A DNA stretch of 64,000 nt from Paenibacillus soyae. Lineage in GTDB: Bacteria > Bacillota > Bacilli > Paenibacillales > Paenibacillaceae. The notes beneath the pieces were generated by a model. That model was not told where the DNA came from. It saw nothing but the letters and a program-made list of their open reading frames with translations, and did no database searches. A program made the position numbers and the translations under genes. Positions 33,538 to 42,390 of this stretch are shown here, piece after piece (the stretch's first letter is position 1; each line of letters opens with the position of its first letter). The stretch lies in NCBI RefSeq assembly GCF_024623455.1, contig NZ_JANIPJ010000017.1:62001-126000 (forward strand), written 5' to 3'.

Positions 33538-34626
33538 ATGCTCCAGCATAAAGCATTCAAATTTCGAATCTATCCGACTCATGAGCAAATCATGCAGATG
33601 CGTAAAACTTTGGGTTGCAGCCGCTTTGTGTTCAATCATCTCCTAGCGAAATGGAATCAGACCTATCAGGCTACAGGCAAGGGTTTGTCCTATAACACCT
33701 GTGCATCGCAGCTTCCTGCGATGAAGCGCGAGTGGCCTTGGCTGAAAGAAGTGGATAGCATTGCACTGCAGTCGGCTGTGCGTAACTTGGCTGACGGATA
33801 TCAGCGTTTCTTCAAGAAACAAAATGTTCCCCCTCGCTTCAAAAGCCGCAAGCATCCCGTACAAAGCTATACGACGCGGTATACGAACGGAAACATTGCC
33901 GTGAAGGGAGATCGTTTGCAGCTCCCCAAGCTGGGATGGGTGCCCTATGCCAAGTCAAGGGAGATCGAAGGCCGGATCCTATCGGCTACTGTACGACTTG
34001 CCCCAAGCGGCATATGGTTTGTATCGTTGGTATGTGAGGTGGACATCCAGCCCCTTCCCTTAACGGACGGCATGCTTGGCATTGACGTAGGCATCAAGCA
34101 GCTTGCTGTACCTTCGGAAGGTCCTGCCATAGATAATCCAAGACATACGTTGCGATATGAACGGTTGCTCACGAAGTGGCAGCGCATCCTGGCAAGAAGA
34201 AAGCGAGGCGGGAGCAACTGGTCCAAAGCCAAACGAAAAGTAGCAACCGTCCATGAAAGGATTCGAAATAGCCGATTAGACATGATGCATAAGCAGACCA
34301 CGAAATGGATCTGTGAAAACCAAACGATCTGCTTCGAGGACTTACGCATTGCTAGTATGATGAAGAACCGCCACCTCGCCAAACATATAGCAGATGCTTC
34401 CTGGGGGGAAATGAGTCGACAACTGCATTACAAAGCCAGGTGGTACGGCCGAACGATCAAGGAGACACCGGTTTTTGCGCCAACGAGTCAAACCTGTCAC
34501 GTCTGTGGGAACAAGCAAGCAGAGGTGAAAGATTTGAGCATTCGGGTATGGAAGTGTGCATCCTGCCAAACGGTACATGACCGAGACAGGAATGCGGCAC
34601 AAAACATAAAGGCCATGGCCTTGTAA
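33538..34626 (+). CDS. tnpB: TnpB, RNA-guided nuclease of IS605-type element
   Basis: This 362-residue protein has the OrfB/TnpB plan. The N-terminus is HKAFKFRIYPTHEQ; the split RuvC nuclease is visible as GIDVGIKQLAV (RuvC-I Asp), TICFEDLRIASM (RuvC-II Glu) and DRDRNAAQNI (RuvC-III Asp); the zinc knuckle is CHVCGNK...CASC near the end. All three catalytic acids are kept, so the nuclease appears intact. I chose the ATG at 33538 on family start patterns; upstream ATGs at 33526 and 33475 remain possible. TnpB proteins are ancestors of Cas12 and cut DNA matching a guide from the element's right end, next to a short TAM. Confidence 0.92.
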   Translation: MLQHKAFKFRIYPTHEQIMQMRKTLGCSRFVFNHLLAKWNQTYQATGKGLSYNTCASQLPAMKREWPWLKEVDSIALQSAVRNLADGYQRFFKKQNVPPRFKSRKHPVQSYTTRYTNGNIAVKGDRLQLPKLGWVPYAKSREIEGRILSATVRLAPSGIWFVSLVCEVDIQPLPLTDGMLGIDVGIKQLAVPSEGPAIDNPRHTLRYERLLTKWQRILARRKRGGSNWSKAKRKVATVHERIRNSRLDMMHKQTTKWICENQTICFEDLRIASMMKNRHLAKHIADASWGEMSRQLHYKARWYGRTIKETPVFAPTSQTCHVCGNKQAEVKDLSIRVWKCASCQTVHDRDRNAAQNIKAMAL

Positions 34627-34758
34627 CGAAGAAAGTAGGAACTGTGGGAACCACAGGGATCGCTTGGTGTACGATGTTTCGAAAGATAATATCGCTACAA
34701 CTTTGCTCCGAAAGGAGTAACTACCCAAGAATCCCCACCTCTAAGGTGGCGGAGTGTT
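34627..34758 (+). ncRNA. Probable omegaRNA (reRNA) scaffold and right end
   Basis: The 130 bases between the tnpB stop and the right-end hairpin contain short complementary segments (CTGTGGGAACCACAG, CTCCGAAAGGAG) and the RE hairpin. In characterised TnpB systems this is where the guide RNA scaffold lies, overlapping the end of tnpB, with the guide read from the flank just beyond the element (here starting near 34759). The exact ends and transcription are not shown by the sequence. Confidence 0.5.
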
Positions 34759-34871
34759 CAATATCCCAATATAGCACGCGCAAAACGACATGAGAATCGC
34801 ATGAAAAATTTTTAATGATATGATAAAGTACATAGCAGCATGGACAAACCGATTGCAGGAGGTAGATTCGC

Positions 34872-35663
34872 ATGGCATTGGTAACCTGTCGTTTTTTTGC
34901 CGATACACTGGGGATAAATACGACGATGACCGTCATTCTTCCGGAAGGACCGAAGTCGCAGATCGGGGTGAACAGCAGAACGGGTGGGAAAGGCAAACAT
35001 AAAACCTTGTATCTGCTGCATGGATTATCCGATGACGATTCGATCTGGACGAGACGGACGTCCATTGAGCGGTACGCGGGCGAATACGGGCTGGCTGTCG
35101 TTATGCCGAACGTGCACCGCAGCTTCTACACGGATATGGAGCACGGGGCGCCCTATTGGAAGTTCCTGACGGAAGAGCTTCCGGCCGCGGCAAGAGCGTT
35201 TTTCCCGTTGTCCGAGGCAAGGGAGGATAACTTCGTGGCAGGGTTGTCGATGGGAGGCTATGGCGCGTTCAAGTGGGCGCTGACGCATCCCGAGCGCTTC
35301 GCTGCGGCCGGAAGCTTCTCGGGCGCTCTGGACATCGCGAAGCATGTGAAAGAGCTTGAAGTGAACGATTCGTATTTCTCTCGCACGTTCCAGCTTGTGT
35401 TCGGCGACAAAGAGGTGAAGGGATCGGACGCCGATTTGCTGGAGCTGCTCGAACGCTCGAAGACCGGTGGTCATACCGATCGTCTGCCTCTGCTGTATCA
35501 GAGCTGCGGCACGGAGGATTTCCTGTACGAAGGCAATCAGGCGTTCCGCGAAGCATGCCGCAACACCGGCTATCAGCTAACCTATGAGGACGGTCCGGGT
35601 AATCATGATTGGACTTACTGGGACGATCAGGTCCAGCGGTTTCTGAAGTGGCTGCCGCTCTAA
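34872..35663 (+). CDS. Alpha/beta-hydrolase esterase (tributyrin esterase/EstA type)
   Basis: This 263-residue alpha/beta hydrolase has YLLHGLSDDDSIW as the oxyanion segment, the nucleophile elbow GLSMGGYGAF (Ser in G-x-S-x-G), and the C-terminal catalytic His in GPGNHDWTYWDDQ. Relatives include the S-formylglutathione-hydrolase-like and tributyrin esterases of Firmicutes, which deacylate small esters and may act on acetylated sugars. GGAGGTAGATTCGC precedes the ATG. No signal peptide is visible. It is monocistronic. Confidence 0.9.
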   Translation: MALVTCRFFADTLGINTTMTVILPEGPKSQIGVNSRTGGKGKHKTLYLLHGLSDDDSIWTRRTSIERYAGEYGLAVVMPNVHRSFYTDMEHGAPYWKFLTEELPAAARAFFPLSEAREDNFVAGLSMGGYGAFKWALTHPERFAAAGSFSGALDIAKHVKELEVNDSYFSRTFQLVFGDKEVKGSDADLLELLERSKTGGHTDRLPLLYQSCGTEDFLYEGNQAFREACRNTGYQLTYEDGPGNHDWTYWDDQVQRFLKWLPL

Positions 35664-35679
35664 CCATTAAAGATAGAAG

Positions 35680-35722
35680 AGAAAGCCTCTCTATCCAGGG
35701 ATCTTGGATGGAGAGGCTTTCT
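35680..35722. terminator. Bidirectional intrinsic terminator
   Basis: AGAAAGCCTCTC pairs with GAGAGGCTTTCT; TTTG follows on the plus side and a matching T-rich flank on the minus side. It separates the convergent esterase and GH4 genes. Confidence 0.85.
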
Positions 35723-35732
35723 TTGCGGAAAA

Positions 35733-37034
35733 CTACCGGTATTCGGGAAGCCAGCTGCCGTGGGCTTCGATCAGATCATCGCACAGCGCGATGATAGCAT
35801 CGAGCGGGAGCTCGGCCGACGTATGCGGGTCCAGCATCGCGGCGTGGTAAATATGCTCGCGCTTGCGCGTGATCGCGGCTTCCACCGTCAACAGCTGCGT
35901 GTTGATGTTCGTGCGGTTGAGCGCGGCAAGCTGCGGCGGCAGGCTGCCGACATGAGTCGGCGTCACGCCATTGCGGTCGACGAGGCAAGCGACCTCGACG
36001 CAAGCCTCGGAAGGCAGGTTCGTGATCAAGCCGGTATTCATGACGTTGCCGTGAATGCGGAACGGCTTATCCGTCTCGACTGCTTCCAAGATATAAGACG
36101 CGTATTCATGGCTTCTTGCGTGTTGAAGCGCTTTGTCGTTAACCAGCTCTTCGCGCATAGTCGCCCAGTTCTGGATCTGGTTCACGCAGCGGCGAGGGTA
36201 TTCATCGAGCGGGATATTGTATTTGTCGATGAGCTCGGGATAAGCGCTCTTGATGAAGTAAGGATGGTATTCGGCATTATGCTCGGACGATTCCGTGACG
36301 TAATGGCCGAATTTGAACATAAGCTCGAAACGAACCATGTCGTAATGCTTCTCCGACTGCTGCTTCTCCATCGCTCTCCGTTTGATCTCCGGATACAAGT
36401 CGACTCCGTCCTTGCTGATCTCAAGCAGCCAGGCCATATGATTGATGCCCGCGATATGCCACTTCACGCCTTCGTGCTCCATGCCGAGATGGCGAAGCAA
36501 ATCGGGCACGCAAGCCTGTACGCTGTGGCACAGGCCGACGGTTCTGACGCCGCCGTAGGTGTTCATCGCATTCGTAAGCGCTGCCATCGGATTCGTGTAA
36601 TTGAGGAACAACGCGTCCGGGCAGACCTCCTGGATATCCCGCGCGAAATCCAGCATAACCGGAATCGTGCGCAGGTTGCGGAAGATGCCGCCGATACCGA
36701 CCGTGTCCGCGATCGTCTGGCGCAGGCCGTATTTTTTGGGCACCTCGAAGTCGGTAATCGTGCACGGGTCGTAGCCGCCTACTTGAATGGCGTTCACGAT
36801 ATATTTGGCTCCTCTAAGCGCTTCCTTGCGGTCCCGGTAAGAGGTGACGGAGCATGTGCTCCCGGTCGTCTGCTTCAGGTTGAGCAGCATTTGCTCCGAG
36901 TCGCGCAGCCGGACCTCGTCGATATCGAACAACGCGATTTCCATGCCTTGCAAAGCCGGTGTCATCATGATGTCGCCTAAAATGTTTTTGGCAAAAACAG
37001 TGCTTCCTGCTCCGATAAACGTAACCTTGGACAT
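35733..37034 (-). CDS. melA: Alpha-galactosidase, glycoside hydrolase family 4
   Basis: This 433-residue enzyme belongs to GH4, which uses NAD+ and a divalent metal to split glycosides by an oxidation-elimination route. The NAD loop is KVTFIGAGSTVFAKNILGDIM; metal ligands are in TVGLCHSVQAC (Cys) and AGINHMAW (His); the family signature NYTNPMAAL is present. The best match among GH4 types is MelA alpha-galactosidase. It is cytoplasmic, so melibiose or raffinose must be imported. An AraC regulator gene is divergent upstream, with ~100 bp between, and likely activates this gene. Confidence 0.9.
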   Translation of the reverse strand: MSKVTFIGAGSTVFAKNILGDIMMTPALQGMEIALFDIDEVRLRDSEQMLLNLKQTTGSTCSVTSYRDRKEALRGAKYIVNAIQVGGYDPCTITDFEVPKKYGLRQTIADTVGIGGIFRNLRTIPVMLDFARDIQEVCPDALFLNYTNPMAALTNAMNTYGGVRTVGLCHSVQACVPDLLRHLGMEHEGVKWHIAGINHMAWLLEISKDGVDLYPEIKRRAMEKQQSEKHYDMVRFELMFKFGHYVTESSEHNAEYHPYFIKSAYPELIDKYNIPLDEYPRRCVNQIQNWATMREELVNDKALQHARSHEYASYILEAVETDKPFRIHGNVMNTGLITNLPSEACVEVACLVDRNGVTPTHVGSLPPQLAALNRTNINTQLLTVEAAITRKREHIYHAAMLDPHTSAELPLDAIIALCDDLIEAHGSWLPEYR

Positions 37035-37138
37035 GTGCAGTCCTCCCGTATTTTTGTTGTCAGGCTGCGCGCACAGCTACTTTTCACTCCTTTAGTATAG
37101 GGCCGAATAGAGCGGAAGCATATGGAAGGATATCGGCA

Positions 37139-38104
37139 TTGTATGGAGGAATGTCTGATTATGGAGTATGCTTATTAGAAAAAGGCGTTGGGAGTGAAAG
37201 CGGTTTGGATAAGCATTACGAATGGCAGCTGGCGGTGAACGAGGCTCCGCTTAAAGGAGAGATGTCGGTTTTGTTCAGCGGGCAAGGGAAGCCGGTGGAG
37301 GGACACTTCATCGGGCCGGCCGTGCACGATTTTTATTTGCTGCATGTCGTTCTGGACGGCGAAGGGACGTTCGAGACGCTGGGCGAGACGTACCGCCTGG
37401 CGGCGGGCGACGCGTTCCTCATCTTCCCGGATATTCTGGTCAGGTACGAGGCGAGCGGGACAAAGCCCTGGACCTATATGTGGATTGCTTTCGAAGGAGA
37501 AGGAACGGAACAGCTGCTGAGAGGAATCGGCCTGACGCCGGCCGGGGCGGTCGTGAGGGGGTGTCGGCAGAGCCGGCTGCGTAGGGAGATGTATTGTCTG
37601 CGCACGGGTCTGAGCAAGGCCGATTCGGCCGCCTTGTCGAACCTCGAAGCATCGGCGCGGCTGAGACAGGTGCTGCACGAAATCGGCTGCGCGCTGCGTC
37701 GCGGACGCGCGGAAGGCGGCGGAACGGGTGAGCATGGCCCGGCAGACACCGAAGGGCTGCCGGCGGGACACCGCGCTTTCCGCAGCGTGGATCAGGCGAT
37801 CCGTCTGCTGACGCTGCAGTTCGGACAGCATACGTCCGTCGATAGCATTGCCCGCACGCTGGGCTATCACCGGTCCCATCTGACGAAGCTGTTCAAGGAG
37901 GCGACCGGCATGTCGCCCATGCAGTATTTGAACAAGGTGCGCATGAAGAAAGCCGAAACGCTGCTCGCTGGCGATTTGACCGTCGCTCAGGTCGCGGCTT
38001 CGATCGGCTATAACGATCCGCTGTTCTTCACGAAGCAGTTCCGCAAGTGGAGCGGACAATCCCCGACGGAGTACCGGAGAAGGCTGACGGAGCGGGAAGG
38101 ATAA
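37139..38104 (+). CDS. AraC-family regulator, probably of melA
   Basis: This 321-residue regulator has an N-terminal cupin-type sensor (HVVLDGEGTFETLGETYRLAAGDAFLIFP) and a C-terminal double HTH (DSIARTLGYHRSHLTKLFKEA and VAQVAASIGYNDPLFFTKQF). The TTG at 37139 has GAAGGA eight bases upstream; the ATG at 37151 has GGAGGA too close (two bases). It is divergent from the GH4 gene. In the middle, residues ~170-215 (RRGRAEGGGTGEHGPADTEG) form a low-complexity linker between domains. Confidence 0.88.
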   Translation: MYGGMSDYGVCLLEKGVGSESGLDKHYEWQLAVNEAPLKGEMSVLFSGQGKPVEGHFIGPAVHDFYLLHVVLDGEGTFETLGETYRLAAGDAFLIFPDILVRYEASGTKPWTYMWIAFEGEGTEQLLRGIGLTPAGAVVRGCRQSRLRREMYCLRTGLSKADSAALSNLEASARLRQVLHEIGCALRRGRAEGGGTGEHGPADTEGLPAGHRAFRSVDQAIRLLTLQFGQHTSVDSIARTLGYHRSHLTKLFKEATGMSPMQYLNKVRMKKAETLLAGDLTVAQVAASIGYNDPLFFTKQFRKWSGQSPTEYRRRLTEREG

Positions 38105-38162
38105 CCGGCTTGCCGGCCACCGGATCCGGGATGGATATTTGTTGCGCGGTATAAGGTAATTC

Positions 38163-39188
38163 TTATCCTTCTTCGGAGGAGATGTCCTTCACGGAACGGC
38201 GGACGAGCAGCTCGGCCGGCAGCACGACCTTCTTCCAAGGGGAGGAGCCGTCGCGTTCGCCGATGCGGTCGATTAGCATGCCCATGCCCATATAGCCGAA
38301 TTGGTAAGCTTGCTGGGCCGCTACCGTAAGAAAAGGGTCGACGTCGGAGTAAGGGCCCAGATCGTCGAAGCAGACGATCGAGATATCCTCCGGCACGCGC
38401 AGTCCCTTGGCGCGCAGGAGGCGCATCGCCTCGACGGCCAGCACGTTATTGCCCGTCAGAATCGCCGTGGGCATCGGATCGAGACGCTCCAGCCATGCCG
38501 TCATGTCCGAGAGATCGCCAAGCTGTCCGAAGCTCGTTTCGAATACGAATTCCTCGCGGAAGGGCAGCTCGTTCAGCTTCAGCCCTTCCTTGTAGCCTTG
38601 CAGCCTTAGCCGGGCGCTGGAGATGGACGACGAGCCGTTCACCAGCGCGATTTGGCGATGTCCCTTCTCGGCCAGATGCTCCACGAGCCGCTTCGCGCCT
38701 TCCTTGCTGTCGCCAAGCACGATATCGCAGTCCATGCCCGGCACTTCGCGGTCCAGCAGGACGAACGGAACGTTATGCTTGCGAAGAGACTCCAAGTGGG
38801 GGAGGGAAGGATCGCCGGCGGGGGCCAGCAGCACGCCGTCCACTCTCGTCGTCAGAATCGTCGTCACGTAATCCGCTTCCTTCTCGAGGCTCTCGTCGCT
38901 GTTGCCGAACAGCAGCCGGTAGCCGTGCTTCTTGGCCGCATCCTCCGCTCCTCTAGCCAGTGTCGTATAGAACGGATTCGTAATATCCGTTATGAGCAGG
39001 AACAGCAGCTTCGTTTGCTGCAGGACGAGACTGCGCGCCGTCTGATTCGGGACGTAATTCATTTCTTCCATGACGCGCTTCACCTTCGCTCGCGTCTTCT
39101 CGCTGATTTTCCCCGTGTTATTGATAACCCTCGATACCGTCATGGCCGATACGCCGGCTTTGGCCGCTATGTCATAGATTGTCACCAT
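38163..39188 (-). CDS. LacI-family repressor of the fucose operon
   Basis: This 341-residue repressor has the LacI N-terminal HTH (VTIYDIAAKAGVSAMTVSRVINNTG) and hinge (PNQTARSLVLQQTK), then a periplasmic-binding-protein-like effector core (LLFLLITDITNPFYTTLARGAEDA; DGVLLAPAGD; AILTGNNVLAVEAMR). The ATG at 39188 follows GGAG at eight bases. It is divergent from fucI-fucA-fucU. Two inverted repeats in the 130-base intergenic region are operator candidates, one of them located just after the fucI -10 box. The ligand is presumably L-fucose, L-fuculose or its phosphate (inference). Confidence 0.9.
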   Translation of the reverse strand: MVTIYDIAAKAGVSAMTVSRVINNTGKISEKTRAKVKRVMEEMNYVPNQTARSLVLQQTKLLFLLITDITNPFYTTLARGAEDAAKKHGYRLLFGNSDESLEKEADYVTTILTTRVDGVLLAPAGDPSLPHLESLRKHNVPFVLLDREVPGMDCDIVLGDSKEGAKRLVEHLAEKGHRQIALVNGSSSISSARLRLQGYKEGLKLNELPFREEFVFETSFGQLGDLSDMTAWLERLDPMPTAILTGNNVLAVEAMRLLRAKGLRVPEDISIVCFDDLGPYSDVDPFLTVAAQQAYQFGYMGMGMLIDRIGERDGSSPWKKVVLPAELLVRRSVKDISSEEG

Positions 39189-39235
39189 ATTATGTTCTCC
39201 TTGTCGGTATTTCCATGCCATTTATCATACCTAAT

Positions 39236-39249
39236 AGAAAGCGTTGACA
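39236..39249 (+). promoter_or_regulatory. cre-like (CcpA) site over the fucI -35 box
   Basis: AGAAAGCGTTGACA fits the cre pattern TGNAANCGNTNNCA with one mismatch and overlaps the TTGACA -35 box, so catabolite repression is likely. Confidence 0.5.
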
Positions 39250-39272
39250 GCAATATTTTTTGCTGTTATTTT
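39244..39272 (+). promoter_or_regulatory. fucI promoter with embedded inverted repeat
   Basis: TTGACA (39244-39249), a 17-base spacer, and TATTTT (39267-39272). The inverted repeat ACAGCAA...TTGCTGT at 39247-39266 lies within the promoter. Confidence 0.7.
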
Positions 39273-39275
39273 AAG

Positions 39276-39287
39276 GTTATCGGTAAC
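39276..39287. promoter_or_regulatory. LacI-type operator candidate
   Basis: GTTATCGGTAAC has a central CG with GTTA/TAAC arms, the usual LacI-family operator plan. It lies immediately after the fucI -10 box, a position suited to repression. Confidence 0.6.
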
Positions 39288-39316
39288 ATTATATTAGCGA
39301 TATGGAGGGTTCGGCA

Positions 39317-41107
39317 ATGGCAAATGCGGACAATCGGTTTCATGGCGGCTTCCCGAAGATCGGGATTAGACCGACGATAGACGGCAGAAGGAAAGGGGTT
39401 CGCGAATCGCTCGAGGAGCAGACGATGAACATGGCGAAAGCGACGGCGGCGCTCCTCTCGGAGACTCTTCGCTATCCGAACGGCGAACCGGTGGAGTGCG
39501 TTATCGCGGATACGACGATCGGCGGCGTGGCGGAAGCGGCCGCTTGCGCGGAGAAGTTCGCCAGGGCCGGCGTAGGGGTATCGATAACGGTCACGCCTTG
39601 CTGGTGCTACGGCACCGAGACGATGGATATGGATCCAAGCGTTCCGAAGGCTGTATGGGGCTTCAACGGAACGGAGCGTCCGGGCGCCGTCTATCTGGCC
39701 GCGGTGCTGTCGGGTTACGCGCAGAAGGGCTTGCCGGCATTCGGCATCTACGGCGAGCATGTTCAGGACGCGGGAGATACAAGCGTGCCGGAGGACGTGC
39801 GCGAGAAGCTGATCGGCTTCGCGAGAGCGGGACTGGCCGTCGCCATGATGAAAGGCAAGTCCTATCTGTCCATGGGCTCCGTCTCCATGGGGATCGCGGG
39901 CTCCATCGTCAACGACGCGTTTTTCCAAGAGTATCTGGGCATGCGCACGGAATACATCGACATGTCGGAGTTCGTGCGCCGGATGAACGAAGGCATCTAC
40001 GACGGCGAGGAATTCGAGAAAGCGCTCGCTTGGGTGAAGGAGAACTGCCTCGAGGGACCGGACAATAACCCGGCCGACATCCAGACGTCGAGAGAACGCA
40101 AGGATCAGGACTGGGAGACGGTCGTCAAGATGACGCAAATCGCGCGCGATCTGATGGTCGGCAATCCGCGCCTGGCCGAACTCGGCTTCGGCGAAGAAGC
40201 GATGGGGCACAACGCGATCGTATCCGGCTTCCAAGGCCAGCGCCAATGGACGGACCACTTCCCGAACGGCGACTTCATGGAAGCGATTCTGAACTCCTCG
40301 TTCGATTGGAACGGCATCCGCGCGCCGTATATCGTGGCGACGGAGAACGACAGCCTGAACGGCGCGGTCATGCTGTTCGGCCATCTGCTGACGAACACGG
40401 CCCAAATTTTCGCCGACGTTCGCACGTACTGGAGCCCGGACTCCGTGGAACGGGTGACCGGCCATAAGCTGTCCGGAGCGGCGGAGAACGGCTTGCTCCA
40501 TCTGATCAACTCCGGCCCGGCGACGCTCGACGGCACAGGCGAGCAGAAGAAGGACGGCAAGCCGGCGATGAAGCCGTTCTGGGAAATTACGGAGGAGGAA
40601 GCGCAGAAGTGTCTCGACGCGACTTCGTGGCGCCCTGCTTCCGTCGAATATTTCCGCGGCGGCGGCTATTCCTCGGACTATCTGACGCGCGGCGGCATGC
40701 CGATGACGATGTCCCGCCTCAATCTGGTCAAGGGCATCGGACCGGTTCTCCAAATCGCGGAAGGCTACTCCGTCGACCTGCCGGAGCACGTGCACGACGC
40801 GCTCGACAAACGCACGGATCCGACATGGCCGACGACTTGGTTCGCGCCGATCCTGACCGGCGAAGGCGCGTTCCGTTCCGTATACGACGTCATGGACCAA
40901 TGGGGCGCGAACCACGGCTCCATCAGCTACGGCCACATCGGCGGCGACCTGATTACGCTGGCGTCGATGCTCCGCATCCCGGTCAACATGCACAACGTGC
41001 CGCAGGAGCGGGTATTCCGTCCTCGCGCATGGGGATTGTTCGGCACGGCGAACTCGGAAGGCGCCGACTACCGCGCTTGCCAGAACTTCGGCCCTCTTTA
41101 CAAATAA
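39317..41107 (+). CDS. fucI: L-fucose isomerase
   Basis: This 596-residue enzyme converts L-fucose to L-fuculose using Mn2+. It matches the FucI family from end to end: PKIGIRPTIDGRRKGVRESLE near the start, AVWGFNGTERPGAVYLAA, YLSMGSVSMGIAGS, AENDS-type ATENDSLNGAVMLFG, and HIGGDLITLASMLRIPVNMHN near the end. The ATG at 39317 follows GGAGGG at seven bases. It is the first gene of the operon with fucA and fucU, behind a LacI operator and a cre-like site. FucI can also accept D-arabinose in other bacteria. No kinase (fucK) follows. Confidence 0.95.
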   Translation: MANADNRFHGGFPKIGIRPTIDGRRKGVRESLEEQTMNMAKATAALLSETLRYPNGEPVECVIADTTIGGVAEAAACAEKFARAGVGVSITVTPCWCYGTETMDMDPSVPKAVWGFNGTERPGAVYLAAVLSGYAQKGLPAFGIYGEHVQDAGDTSVPEDVREKLIGFARAGLAVAMMKGKSYLSMGSVSMGIAGSIVNDAFFQEYLGMRTEYIDMSEFVRRMNEGIYDGEEFEKALAWVKENCLEGPDNNPADIQTSRERKDQDWETVVKMTQIARDLMVGNPRLAELGFGEEAMGHNAIVSGFQGQRQWTDHFPNGDFMEAILNSSFDWNGIRAPYIVATENDSLNGAVMLFGHLLTNTAQIFADVRTYWSPDSVERVTGHKLSGAAENGLLHLINSGPATLDGTGEQKKDGKPAMKPFWEITEEEAQKCLDATSWRPASVEYFRGGGYSSDYLTRGGMPMTMSRLNLVKGIGPVLQIAEGYSVDLPEHVHDALDKRTDPTWPTTWFAPILTGEGAFRSVYDVMDQWGANHGSISYGHIGGDLITLASMLRIPVNMHNVPQERVFRPRAWGLFGTANSEGADYRACQNFGPLYK

Positions 41108-41133
41108 GCCATCATTTATCGGAGGTATAATCC

Positions 41134-41793
41134 ATGAGCAGCATCGCGATTCGCGAGGAATTGTGCAAGTACGCCAGGAAGACGGTAGCGAACAAGCTCG
41201 TCGTCGGACCGGGCGGCAACATTAGCGCGAAGCACGAAGGGAAGATGTATCTGTCCCCGAGCGGCTTCGCCTTGGACGAAGTGGAGCCGGAGCAATGGGT
41301 CGAGGTCGATATCGCGACGGGCGAAATTACCGACATCGGACTGCGACCATCTTCCGAGGTGCTGATGCATCTGTACGCGTACCGGGCCAATCCGAACATC
41401 GGCGCCATCGTGCATACGCATCCGCCGTACTGCATCGCCTTCACCCTGGTGGAGACGGAGCTGCCGATCATGTTCCCGGACCAAGCGGCGCTTGTCGGCA
41501 AGACGGTCTACGTGCCTTACGTGCTGCCGACAACCGATAAGCTGGCCGACGCTTACGTCGAGGTGGTGAACCAGGCGAGCTCCGTCCTGCTCGGGAACCA
41601 CGGTCTCGTGACGTCGGGCCGAAACCTGCGGGAAGCGTATTACAGAACGGAAGTCGTGGAAGAAAGCGCAAAAATCTTCTTGATCGCCAAAGCGATCCGC
41701 GAGCCTAAGGTGCTCACGAAGGAAGAATTCGAAGAGATCGCCTCCCTGGAGAGCGAGGCGTACCGGATTCAACTGCTGCAGAAGATGAAATAA
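41134..41793 (+). CDS. fucA: L-fuculose-phosphate aldolase (class II)
   Basis: This 219-residue aldolase cleaves L-fuculose-1-phosphate to DHAP and L-lactaldehyde. It has the class II zinc site: GPGGNISAKHEGKMYLSPSG as phosphate loop, the acidic residue in RPSSEVLMHLYAY, His-x-His in IVHTHPPYC, and the third His in LLGNHGLVTSG. GGAGG precedes the ATG. It is the second gene of the fuc operon. The lactaldehyde product requires a reductase or dehydrogenase, and candidates in the window are the iron alcohol dehydrogenase at 48173 and the RhaW domain. Confidence 0.92.
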   Translation: MSSIAIREELCKYARKTVANKLVVGPGGNISAKHEGKMYLSPSGFALDEVEPEQWVEVDIATGEITDIGLRPSSEVLMHLYAYRANPNIGAIVHTHPPYCIAFTLVETELPIMFPDQAALVGKTVYVPYVLPTTDKLADAYVEVVNQASSVLLGNHGLVTSGRNLREAYYRTEVVEESAKIFLIAKAIREPKVLTKEEFEEIASLESEAYRIQLLQKMK

Positions 41794-41820
41794 TAGACGG
41801 GAAGGGGACTTAAACGCACC

Positions 41821-42258
41821 ATGCTGAAAGGAATTCCAAGCATTCTGTCGCCCGAGCTGCTGAAGGTGCTGATGGAGATGGGGCACAGCGACGAGATCGT
41901 GCTGGCGGACGGCAACTTCCCGGCGGCGAGCCATGCGCAGAGGCTGGTCCGCTGCGACGGTCACGGCATCCCGGAGCTGCTGGACGCGATCCTGTGCCTG
42001 TTCCCGCTCGATCAGTACGTGGAGAAGCCGGCGGCGCTGATGGCCGTCATGCCCGGCGACAAGACGGAGACGCCGATCTGGGAGCGGTATCGCGAGATCG
42101 TGACGGAGCGGTCTGGTCTGGGCGAGGCGTTCGAGGAAGTGGAGAGGTTCGCCTTCTACGAGCGGGCCAAATCCGCGTACGCCATCATCGCGACGGGCGA
42201 AAGCGCCTTGTACGCCAACCTTATCTTGAAGAAAGGCGTCGTAGCCGAGTCGAAATAG
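41821..42258 (+). CDS. fucU: L-fucose mutarotase (RbsD/FucU family)
   Basis: This 145-residue protein interconverts the alpha and beta anomers of L-fucose, speeding entry to the isomerase. Family features are LKGIPSILSPELLKVLMEMGHSDEIVLADGNFPA with the catalytic His22-type residue, and YANLILKKGVV at the end. GGGAAGGGGA precedes the ATG. It is the last gene of the operon and ends at a strong terminator. The family also includes ribose mutarotases, but the context is fucose. Confidence 0.92.
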   Translation: MLKGIPSILSPELLKVLMEMGHSDEIVLADGNFPAASHAQRLVRCDGHGIPELLDAILCLFPLDQYVEKPAALMAVMPGDKTETPIWERYREIVTERSGLGEAFEEVERFAFYERAKSAYAIIATGESALYANLILKKGVVAESK

Positions 42259-42270
42259 TGAACCGCATGA

Positions 42271-42312
42271 AAATAAGGGCTGCCGGGAGATCACTCCCGA
42301 CAGCCCTTATTT
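42271..42312. terminator. Bidirectional intrinsic terminator after fucU
   Basis: AAATAAGGGCTG-CGGGAG pairs with CTCCCG-CAGCCCTTATTT; T-rich ends flank both sides. Confidence 0.88.
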
Positions 42313-42390
42313 GGCGTAAAGTATGCGCTCCCAGCTGTCCTTGCCGCTGCCCCTTCATGCCTCATGCACCGCGCCGCGAATCGCCGGCGT

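Larger units (their letters stand above)
33395..34758 (+). mobile_element. IS200/IS605-family element without tnpA (TnpB-only)
   Basis: The element is set by the tnpB gene and by small subterminal hairpins. On the left, AGCTA-CCTGC-TAGCT at 33398-33412 is a perfect five-base-pair stem; on the right, CCACCT-CTA-AGGTGG at 34735-34749 stands in the family's usual right-end context, followed by GTGTTCA. The exact ends are approximate because IS605 elements lack terminal inverted repeats and target duplications. No tnpA gene is present, so it would depend on a transposase in trans. It lies between the nlpC-like and esterase genes. Confidence 0.7.

Noticed and set aside
39266..40993. 575-codon minus-strand frame opposite fucI
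   Set aside because: Shadow of fucI, which matches its family throughout and has a promoter and ribosome binding site.
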